A stretch of 64,000 nucleotides of DNA from an uncultured Prevotella sp. (lineage in GTDB: Bacteria > Bacteroidota > Bacteroidia > Bacteroidales > Bacteroidaceae): contig CAMVQS010000001.1 in the NCBI GenBank assembly GCA_947169685.1, positions 62,001 to 126,000 on the forward strand. The letters run 5' to 3'. The notes beneath the pieces were generated by a model. It was not told where the DNA came from. It ran no database searches and was given only the letters and a program-made list of their open reading frames with translations. Positions 50,535 through 58,331 of this stretch are shown here, piece after piece. The stretch's first letter is position 1. The number at the start of each line of letters is the position of its first letter. Both the position numbers and the translations under genes were made by a program.

Positions 50535-53513
50535 ATGAAACATATAAAAAGAAACGTATTTCTCTTTGCCATGCTTGCAGCATCGCCACTGACAATCAGT
50601 GCACAGACCGCTGATGATGCTGATTCTGCCGTGGTGAAAAAGAAAGTCCATGTTGCTTTCCGTGACAAGGATGCCGATCATCTTCTCGGAGGTGTTTCCT
50701 ATGTTGATATGGAAGAGTTGCAGAAGAAGGATTATACCATGGGCAGTCTCGAAGACATGCTCGGACTTGTCAGTGGATGGAACGGCAACAACCTTTGGGG
50801 AATGGACAATGAACGTCTGGATAATAATGACAACAGCAATCTCCCGCTTGTTATCATTGATGGCGTAAAGCGTCCGTCCAACAACGTGCTACCCTCTGAG
50901 ATTGAACAGATTACCTTCCTGAAGGGTGCACAGGCTGTTGTGCTCTATGGTGCCAAGGGTGCCAAGGGTGCCATCTTGATTACTACTAAGCGTGGCAAGA
51001 TAGATGGTCTTCAGATTACAGCCAACGCCAACACGGGCTGGCACTTCGCCAAGGAGTTTCCAGAGTATCTGGGCTCTGCAGAGTACATGACACTCTATAA
51101 TGAAGCATGTCTTAATGATCATCTTTCCACTGGAGCAAAGTATTCCCAGCAGGACATCTACAACCATGCTTCTGGCTTGAATCCTTATCGTTATCCCAAC
51201 GTCAACTATTATTCAGATGAGTATATCCGCAAGGCCTATAACCGTTCTGAAGCAACGTTGGAGATTCAGGGTGGTGGTACACGTGCTCACTTCTACACGA
51301 ACATCAACTACTACCGCAGTGAAGACCTCCTGAACTTCGGTCCCGCAAAGGATAACTATACCGATCGTTTCAGTGTACGTGGTAACGTCGATCTCGTTGT
51401 CAACAAGGTCATCAAGGGCTTTGCCAATGCCAGTGCTACCTTCTACAATGAGAACAAGAACAAGGGTAACTTCTGGGGTGAGGCAGCTACCATGCGTCCT
51501 AACTTCCCAGAGAACGCAGCACCGCTGATTCCTATCGATATGGTCGATCCCAATGCTTCCAAGGCTCTTGCTATCCTTGGTAAGTCGCTCAACCTGCTCG
51601 ATGGAAAGTATTTCCCCGGTGGTACGAAAGCCAATCAGACCAATGCCATTGCAGACTGCTACTTCGGTGGTAAGACAACAGGCGTTAGCCGTCAGTTCCA
51701 GTTCGATGCCGGCATCATCTACGATATGAACAAGTTTGTGAATGGCTTGTCGTTCAAGACGTTGTTCTCCATCGACTATGCTGCCAGCTATAATCTTTCA
51801 TACAACAACACGTATGCGGTATTTATCCCGACATGGAGTAACTACAACTCCGTAGATGCTATTGTGGCTCTTACTCAGCAGAACGATGAGTTGGTCACTG
51901 GTCACATGTCTCAGTCAGATAGTAAGTATCGTCAGACCATCAGTTGGAATGGTCATTTCGACTACGACCATACCTTTGCTGGTAAGCATCACGTAACAGG
52001 TATGTTGCTGGCCAATATGTACACAACCACAGCCAGTGGTACATACCATCGCTATGCTAATGCCAACTTAGGTCTGCAGGCAGGTTATGACTATATGGGT
52101 CGTTACTTTGCAGAGATGTCGTTGGCAGGTGTTCATTCTGCTCGTCTTGCAGAAGGTCATCGTGAGGCCATCTCGCCTTCTCTCACCATTGGTTGGAATA
52201 TCGCCAAGGAGTCTTTCATGCAGGGTAGCTTCGTTGACGACCTGCTGATCAGTGCATCCTACAGCAATCTGAACGAGGATATTGATGTATATATGACAAG
52301 AGATGGTAAAGAAGTTTACTATTATCTGTATGATGCCCTATGGTCAACGGCCGGTAGCGGCTTTTCGTGGAACGAGGGTTCTACTTCTAACCTGACTTAT
52401 TCTACAACGGGTAACAACCCCGAGCTAGACTTCATCCATCGCAAGGAATTTTCGGTCAGCCTTCGTGGTTCATTCTTCAAGAAACTGATTAGTGCTGAGC
52501 TCACCTTCTTCAATACGGATATGGACGGCTATATCATCCAGAACCCGACCACGTTCCCCTCACATCTGGCAGGTGGTCTTTCTGGTAGTTCCTTCAAGCC
52601 GACCATCAACAACAATATTCAGAACCGCAAGGGCCTTGACTTCAGCATCACTGCTCAGAAGCAGTTTGGTAAGGTTCACGCACAGCTTGGAGTTGTCGGT
52701 ACCTATCTCAAGACAGAATGGAAAAAGTTCGATGAAATCATAGATGAAAACGCACCCGAGAAATATACAGCAGGACGTGCTCTTGATGTTATTTGGGGTT
52801 ACAAATGTCAGGGATTCTACACGGCAAACGACTTCGACTACAACTCAGAGACAGGTACATACAAGCTCAAGGAAGGTCTCCCGACTTCAAAGCTGAGTGG
52901 TAGCAGTAACCTTCAGCCTGGTGACCTGAAGTACGAGGACGTTAATGGCGACGGTTTCATCGATAAAAAAGACTTGGTTGACCTTGGCAGATCTGGTACC
53001 GTTACTTATCTGGACCCCAATGGTAATCCTTACACCAATGCTTTAGGTAGCATTGGTACTCCTTGGAACATTGGTGTGAACCTTACGCTCAAGTATAAAA
53101 ACTGGACACTCTTCGTGCTGGGCAATGGTAACTTTGGTGGCAAGGGCATGATGAACGGCAGTTACTATTTCATGAGTGGTGACGCCAAGTACTCGGTCAA
53201 TGCCCGTAACCGTTGGACACCCGAGACTGCTACTACGGCTACACACCCGCGTCTGACCACATTGGCAACGGCTAACGGCGAGGCATCCACCTTCTGGCTT
53301 TACAGCACCGACCGTTTCAACCTTCGTAAGGTACAGCTGACCTACGACTTCCCGGAGGAATGGTTCGACGGAAAGATTGTCAAGGCGCTCTCAATTTATC
53401 TAAATGGAAACGACCTCCTCACCTTCTCGAAGCATCGTAAGATGATGGAGACCAGCGTAGGCTGGGCACCCCAGACTCGTTTCTATAATCTCGGTGTTAA
53501 GGTAACCCTCTAA
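50535..53513 (+). CDS. xusC: Second SusC-type transporter XusC, short N-terminus
   Basis: A 992-residue outer-membrane protein with signal peptide (AASPLTISAQ), a plug (LVIIDGVKRPSNN, FLKGAQAVVLYGAKGAKGAILITTKRGK) and a barrel ending FYNLGVKVTL. Unlike XusA it lacks a recognisable carboxypeptidase-regulatory-like domain and the EEVVVVGYG TonB box; the segment VVKKKVHVAFRDKD takes that place. So its energy coupling may differ from XusA, or the box is strongly diverged. It pairs with XusD downstream. Third gene of the xus operon, preceded by heptamer repeats at its ribosome-binding region. Confidence 0.9.
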   Translation: MKHIKRNVFLFAMLAASPLTISAQTADDADSAVVKKKVHVAFRDKDADHLLGGVSYVDMEELQKKDYTMGSLEDMLGLVSGWNGNNLWGMDNERLDNNDNSNLPLVIIDGVKRPSNNVLPSEIEQITFLKGAQAVVLYGAKGAKGAILITTKRGKIDGLQITANANTGWHFAKEFPEYLGSAEYMTLYNEACLNDHLSTGAKYSQQDIYNHASGLNPYRYPNVNYYSDEYIRKAYNRSEATLEIQGGGTRAHFYTNINYYRSEDLLNFGPAKDNYTDRFSVRGNVDLVVNKVIKGFANASATFYNENKNKGNFWGEAATMRPNFPENAAPLIPIDMVDPNASKALAILGKSLNLLDGKYFPGGTKANQTNAIADCYFGGKTTGVSRQFQFDAGIIYDMNKFVNGLSFKTLFSIDYAASYNLSYNNTYAVFIPTWSNYNSVDAIVALTQQNDELVTGHMSQSDSKYRQTISWNGHFDYDHTFAGKHHVTGMLLANMYTTTASGTYHRYANANLGLQAGYDYMGRYFAEMSLAGVHSARLAEGHREAISPSLTIGWNIAKESFMQGSFVDDLLISASYSNLNEDIDVYMTRDGKEVYYYLYDALWSTAGSGFSWNEGSTSNLTYSTTGNNPELDFIHRKEFSVSLRGSFFKKLISAELTFFNTDMDGYIIQNPTTFPSHLAGGLSGSSFKPTINNNIQNRKGLDFSITAQKQFGKVHAQLGVVGTYLKTEWKKFDEIIDENAPEKYTAGRALDVIWGYKCQGFYTANDFDYNSETGTYKLKEGLPTSKLSGSSNLQPGDLKYEDVNGDGFIDKKDLVDLGRSGTVTYLDPNGNPYTNALGSIGTPWNIGVNLTLKYKNWTLFVLGNGNFGGKGMMNGSYYFMSGDAKYSVNARNRWTPETATTATHPRLTTLATANGEASTFWLYSTDRFNLRKVQLTYDFPEEWFDGKIVKALSIYLNGNDLLTFSKHRKMMETSVGWAPQTRFYNLGVKVTL

Positions 53514-53516
53514 TAG

Positions 53517-53544
53517 AATTGACAATTGATAATTGAAAATTATG
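53517..53544. repeat. AATTGAN heptamer array containing the xusD start codon
   Basis: AATTGAC, AATTGAT, AATTGAA and AATTATG at exact 7-bp steps. The last unit contains the xusD ATG (53542). Confidence 0.78.
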
Positions 53545-55371
53545 AAGACAAGAAATATTATATTGTATTTTATCGGTCTCCTCGCCTTCTGCTCATGCCA
53601 AGATATGTTTGAGCCGGCAGACGAAAACAACCGACAGGAGGATGCCATGTACGAGGAGTCAAAGTATGCAGACGGACTGCTGATGTACGGCTATGGTCGT
53701 CTTCCCTATCTGACGACCACCCAGACGGACATTGCTACGGATGACGCTGTGACCAACAACCAAACCAATAGTTATAAGCTCATGGCGGAGGGAGCATGGC
53801 AATCAGATAACAACCCGATGTCTCAGTGGGACAACTGTAAGGATGGTATCCAGTATATCAACCTCTTTCTCACAAAGGTGGAGAAGGTGAAGTGGGCTCC
53901 CAGTGCCGTTTCTAAGCAGCAGATGTTCATTGACCGTCTGAAGGGCGAAGCCTTCGGTCTCCGTGCCATCCTCTATTACTATTTGCTACAAGCACATGGT
54001 GGCTATGCAGACGATGGCGTGCTCTATGGTGTGCCCTTGCTGACAACCCCCGAGGACGGTAGTTCCGACTTCAACCAGCCGCGTGCCACGTTTGCTGAGT
54101 GTGTTCAACAGATCTTTGCCGACTGCGACAGTGCTATGGCACTGCTTCCATACGATTATGAGAATATCTCCACTGATGCGGAGATACCTGCCAAGTATAA
54201 GGAGCTTGGTGCTTATCTGACCAGTTACAACCTCGTGTTCGGTAGCAAGGCTTCTGGTCTCCTGTCTGCCAAGGTGGCTGAAGCAACGAAGGCACAGGTC
54301 GCCCTGCTCGCAGCAAGTCCTGCCTTCCGCGACCAGAGCGGTGTCACTTCTGCTGAGGCTGCAACGCTTTGTGCCAATGTTCTCAAGCGCATTGGCGGAA
54401 TGGAAGGTTTCGACAAGACGGGTAATAAGGACTGGTTCCAGTCTGCTTTTAAATCAATGATTGAGACAGTGGCCAATCCTGAAATCCTCTGGCGTGAAGA
54501 CCGTCAGAAGAATGCCTCTCAGGAGCGCGAGAACTTCCCGCCGACGCTGTATGGCAACGGCCGTGTCAATCCGTCGCAGAACCTCGTTGACGCTTTCCCT
54601 ATGCGTAGCGGTCGTCCTATCACGGATCCTGCTTCTGGTTACAACCCCAATGACCCATACGCCAATCGTGACCCGCGTCTTGCTGATAATATTCTCTATA
54701 ATGGCAGAACATTACGAAAGAGCGAAATCATCACAGGTACCTATCCTAAAATAAATGATAAGGGTATAGCCGAGTATGACGATAACTTAAACTATCGTAG
54801 CACTTCAACGCGTACGGGCTATTATCTGCTGAAACTGCTTCGCGACGATGTCAGCCCGCTGTCAAGTTCAATCATCGAGCAGCAGCACATCTATCCGCGT
54901 ATCCGTTACACGGAAATCTTCTTGGCATATGCTGAAGCAGCCAACGATGCCTGGGGACCTAAGGCTGACCCGATGGGTGTAGGTTTCACGGCTTACGACG
55001 TCATCAAGGCCATTCGCGAGCGTGCAGGACTTGCAACTGATGAGATTGGAATGCCACTTCCAGAAGGCGATACTTATCTTGAGGAGTGTGCTAATGATCA
55101 GGCTAAGATGACAACGCTGATCCGTAACGAGCGTCGTCTTGAACTCTGCTTCGAGAACAAACGTTTCTGGGATCTCCGTCGTTGGATGATGCCGCTCAAT
55201 GAAACGGTGAAGGGTATGAAGATTGACCGCAACGAAGAAACCGGTGAACTGACTTATACCGTCATTAACGTTGAGGAGCGTAAATACGATAACTCTTATC
55301 AGTGCTACGGCCCCATTCCAAAGGGCGAAGTGCTCAAATGGAGTAACCTCAAGCAAAATAAGGGATGGTAA
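53542..55371 (+). CDS. xusD: Second SusD-type surface lipoprotein XusD
   Basis: A 609-residue RagB/SusD-family lipoprotein (signal LLAFCSC). The track start is a TTG in the repeat array; ATG 53542 is used. The family C-terminal pattern is clear: LIRNERRLELCFENKRFWDLRRWM. The mature N-terminus CQDMFEPADENNRQED and SusD-type helices (GEAFGLRAILYYYLLQAHGG) are present. It should cap XusC and widen the range of xylan fragments bound. The short AT-rich gap to xusC consists of heptamer repeats. Confidence 0.92.
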   Translation: MKTRNIILYFIGLLAFCSCQDMFEPADENNRQEDAMYEESKYADGLLMYGYGRLPYLTTTQTDIATDDAVTNNQTNSYKLMAEGAWQSDNNPMSQWDNCKDGIQYINLFLTKVEKVKWAPSAVSKQQMFIDRLKGEAFGLRAILYYYLLQAHGGYADDGVLYGVPLLTTPEDGSSDFNQPRATFAECVQQIFADCDSAMALLPYDYENISTDAEIPAKYKELGAYLTSYNLVFGSKASGLLSAKVAEATKAQVALLAASPAFRDQSGVTSAEAATLCANVLKRIGGMEGFDKTGNKDWFQSAFKSMIETVANPEILWREDRQKNASQERENFPPTLYGNGRVNPSQNLVDAFPMRSGRPITDPASGYNPNDPYANRDPRLADNILYNGRTLRKSEIITGTYPKINDKGIAEYDDNLNYRSTSTRTGYYLLKLLRDDVSPLSSSIIEQQHIYPRIRYTEIFLAYAEAANDAWGPKADPMGVGFTAYDVIKAIRERAGLATDEIGMPLPEGDTYLEECANDQAKMTTLIRNERRLELCFENKRFWDLRRWMMPLNETVKGMKIDRNEETGELTYTVINVEERKYDNSYQCYGPIPKGEVLKWSNLKQNKGW

Positions 55372-55373
55372 TC

Positions 55374-55401
55374 AATTGAAAATTGAAAATTGAAAATTAT
55401 G
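55374..55401. repeat. AATTGAA heptamer array containing the xusE start codon
   Basis: AATTGAA three times followed by AATTATG at exact 7-bp steps; the last unit contains the xusE ATG (55399). The layout is the same as at xusD. Confidence 0.78.
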
Positions 55402-56520
55402 AAACTGAAGAAATATATATATGGAATAGCCTTGGGAGTATTTTCGCTCACCTTTGCATCATGTTATAATGCAGACAGAGAGTTCCCTGACTATGAAGGA
55501 GGCACAACGGCCTACTTCGCATATCAGTTCCCGGTGCGTACGCTCATACTTGGTAACGACATCTACGACAACACACTTGATAACGAGCATAAGTGTCGTA
55601 TCTGGTCAACCATGGGCGGAGCATACGGTGGACGTGACGCATACGTAGATATTGTTGTTGATGAGACACTCTGCGATAATCTCTACTTTATGGATGTAAA
55701 CGGAAATGCAGCAGAACCTGTACGTCCGATGCCATCAAACTATTATACGCTGCTTTCCAGCAAGATTCCTTACAATGGCAATCAGCGCGGCTATGTAGAA
55801 GTACAGTTTACTGATGAGTTTTTTGCCAATGAACATGCCATTGAGAACTACTATGTCATTCCTCTGCGCATGATGAACCCAACAGGCATTGACCATATTC
55901 TCACGGGTACACCGCGCGAAGGTCTCGATCCCTCTCGTACGAATACAGAGGATTGGGATGTGCTGGCCAAGGACTATGTGCTTTACTGTGTGAAGTATAT
56001 CAACCCGTGGCATGCAAAGTATATCCGCCGTGGTGTTGACAAAGTGACGGAAAAAGGAACTACTACGGAAGTAATCCGTAAGGACTTCTCACTGGTTAAT
56101 ACTGATACCGAGCGTTACACGGAGAACCCTGTGAATGCGAACGATGAGGTATGCAAGATTACCACCAAGAACATGACACAGGCCATCTTCCCAGTATCGT
56201 TCAAGACTTCTGGCGCTTCCATCTCTTGTAACCTGATTCTTACCTTCAATGGTAATCAGTGTACGGTATCTACCGACGATGAGAATGTCACAGCCACCGG
56301 CTCCGGTGAATTCATCGCCAAGGGAACCGAGCGTGCAGAATACAAGGACTACCAGTGGGGAAGCATGAACGGACAGCCTGTCCAGCGTGACATCCTCCGT
56401 CTGGCTTACGAAGTAAACTTCGGTGACAAGAATATTCAGGTATCTACTGCCGACACGCTGGTCGTTCAGACACGTGAGTCAAACCAGAAGGACTTCTTCT
56501 CAACCAAATACATTAAATAA
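55399..56520 (+). CDS. xusE: XusE-like surface lipoprotein (DUF1735-type N-terminal domain)
   Basis: A 373-residue lipoprotein (signal LTFASC). The N-terminal 150 residues have the DUF1735-like pattern with a conserved start (ADREFPDYEGGTTAYFAYQ) and PMPSNYYTLLSSKIPYNGNQRG. The C-terminal half is beta-rich. Proteins at this place in xylan and mannan loci are surface glycan-binding proteins, and the fifth gene of the P. bryantii xylan locus is called xusE. Function is by position and domain recognition. ATG 55399 lies inside the heptamer array. Confidence 0.8.
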   Translation: MKLKKYIYGIALGVFSLTFASCYNADREFPDYEGGTTAYFAYQFPVRTLILGNDIYDNTLDNEHKCRIWSTMGGAYGGRDAYVDIVVDETLCDNLYFMDVNGNAAEPVRPMPSNYYTLLSSKIPYNGNQRGYVEVQFTDEFFANEHAIENYYVIPLRMMNPTGIDHILTGTPREGLDPSRTNTEDWDVLAKDYVLYCVKYINPWHAKYIRRGVDKVTEKGTTTEVIRKDFSLVNTDTERYTENPVNANDEVCKITTKNMTQAIFPVSFKTSGASISCNLILTFNGNQCTVSTDDENVTATGSGEFIAKGTERAEYKDYQWGSMNGQPVQRDILRLAYEVNFGDKNIQVSTADTLVVQTRESNQKDFFSTKYIK

Positions 56521-56538
56521 AAATAGGAGGCTAAGAAT

Positions 56539-58209
56539 ATGAATAAGATTTTCAGAAACTTATCTCTGATGTTGGTTGCAGGGGCGCTTGCTGTTTCCTG
56601 TGCCGACTATAATGTGACAGACGATTTCACGGCAGAGCCCGATCCCTCTGTTGTCGTGCCTTACAAGGACTTGGCTCCAGTCAAATCATATATTGACAGA
56701 GAAAAAAATCCGAACTTTGTGCTTGGCGCTCAGCTCAAGGTGGCTGACTTCAACAAGCAGGAACTGGCTCATGCTGCGGCAGTGACCAACTTCGATGATG
56801 TTACCTTCGGTACTACCCTGATGGCTGGTTCCATTGTTAACGCCAAGGGTGTGATGAACTTCCTCGACATGAAGGACCTGCTTGACCATGTGGAGGAAAT
56901 AGATGGTACGGTATTCGGCAGTCCGCTCTTTGCCAATGCTAATCAGGCTGACGATTGGCTGGCCACGCTGACCGCTCCTATCGAGATTGTTGTCGAGTAT
57001 GTAGAGGGTAAAGTTGTTAACTACAACGACTCAACTTCGTTTCATGGTACTATAGATAATGCCAAGGGTAAAGCCTCTATTGTCAACTATGATAATCAGA
57101 AAGTGCTTCAGATTGGTTCTACCTCTAATGTTCGTATCATTGAAGGCTTTGAGGTAGATCCGCTTGCTAAATATACCACTACGTTCTGGGCAAGATCAGA
57201 CAAAGAACTTACTTTCACAATTACCTTCTCAGGTCAACAAGTCGAAGGAAACGGTACTAATGGAAAGTGGGTTCTTAAACCTGGTAAATGGACAAAGTTC
57301 GTGATTGAGAGCCAGAGTGCACCTGACGCTACGGAGGGTTATCTGAGAATAGAGAACGGTAAGAATGGTACCATGAATATTCAGAAGGTGCAGGTAGGTT
57401 ACTACCCTGACAACCATCGCCCGCAGACAGATCAAGAGAAGAAAGACACTATTAACTATGCTGTCAAGGCATGGTGTGAAGGTGTGATGAAGATCAACGA
57501 AGGTCGTATCACCTCCTTCGACCTCATTGACGAGCCCATCGATACAAAGTCAGTATTGGAGAACGGCATGTTTGACCTCAAGCACGCTACTACAGACAAG
57601 ATCTTCTGGCAAGACATTCTCGGCAGTGAGCAGTATGCTCCTGTTGTGGCAAGAGAAGCCCGCAAGGCATTCGAAGAGAATGGCGGTGAGGCGAATGCGC
57701 TGAAGCTCTTTATCAGTGAGAAAGGTCTTGAAGACCAGAAGGTATATGAGAGCCTGAAATACTGGATTGGCATCTGGGATGCAAACGGTGCCAAGATTGA
57801 TGGTATCAATGCCAAGTTGAATCTCAGCTATAGCGAGGATGCTGCCACGCAGGAGGCTAACAAGGCAACACTGAACACGCTGCTTGACAACCTTGCTGCT
57901 ACTGGCAAACTCATCCGTCTCTCTAACTTCGACATTACCTATAAGGATGCTACGGGTGCCAACGTGACAGCAAAAGACATCAAAAGTGCTCAGCGCCAGC
58001 AGTTAGCTGACTACTATGCTTACGTCATCAAGGCTTATATGAGCAAGATTCCAAGCGACAAGCAGGCTGGTATCTGTAAGGGTAATATGCTTGACACGAA
58101 TGATCCTGTAGGCCTCTGGGCTTATGAAACGATTGATGCCAAGGGTACCAAGGACTGGGTGCGCACTGCTACTTACAAGGCATTCTGTGATGCGCTTGCT
58201 GGACAGTAA
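56539..58209 (+). CDS. GH10-like surface lipoprotein with lost active site, probable xylan-binding protein
   Basis: A 556-residue lipoprotein (ALAVSC) in the operon place of the endoxylanase gene xyn10C. It keeps the GH10 barrel outline (FDDVT, LIDEP, FDITYK, CKGNMLDTNDPVGLWAYE), interrupted at about residues 165-300 by a CBM4/22-like beta-sandwich, an insertion typical of surface GH10s. The acid/base Glu survives (E332 in LIDEP), but the nucleophile is Asn463 (LSNFDI instead of TELDI). The substrate-binding N, K, H, W and H positions of GNAMKY and GHTLAWH read GTTLMA and GSPLFA. I infer a non-catalytic surface xylan binder. Comparison sequences are from memory. Confidence 0.82.
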   Translation: MNKIFRNLSLMLVAGALAVSCADYNVTDDFTAEPDPSVVVPYKDLAPVKSYIDREKNPNFVLGAQLKVADFNKQELAHAAAVTNFDDVTFGTTLMAGSIVNAKGVMNFLDMKDLLDHVEEIDGTVFGSPLFANANQADDWLATLTAPIEIVVEYVEGKVVNYNDSTSFHGTIDNAKGKASIVNYDNQKVLQIGSTSNVRIIEGFEVDPLAKYTTTFWARSDKELTFTITFSGQQVEGNGTNGKWVLKPGKWTKFVIESQSAPDATEGYLRIENGKNGTMNIQKVQVGYYPDNHRPQTDQEKKDTINYAVKAWCEGVMKINEGRITSFDLIDEPIDTKSVLENGMFDLKHATTDKIFWQDILGSEQYAPVVAREARKAFEENGGEANALKLFISEKGLEDQKVYESLKYWIGIWDANGAKIDGINAKLNLSYSEDAATQEANKATLNTLLDNLAATGKLIRLSNFDITYKDATGANVTAKDIKSAQRQQLADYYAYVIKAYMSKIPSDKQAGICKGNMLDTNDPVGLWAYETIDAKGTKDWVRTATYKAFCDALAGQ

Positions 58210-58218
58210 TGAACTCAT

Positions 58219-58261
58219 AATTGTTCAGGAAGACAAGATAAGTCTCGTCTTCCTGGCAATT
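58219..58261 (+). terminator. Stem-loop between the GH10-like and CBM genes
   Basis: AATTG and CAGGAAGAC pair with GTCTTCCTG and CAATT (one bulge) around a 12-nt loop. No uridine run follows, so it may be a partial terminator or an mRNA 3'-end stabiliser that lowers expression of the next gene. Confidence 0.55.
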
Positions 58262-58331
58262 ATTACTCTGAATAATTATTATTAATCTTTTATTAATTCA
58301 TTTTATTTATTAATCTAAAATTATTTCTATT

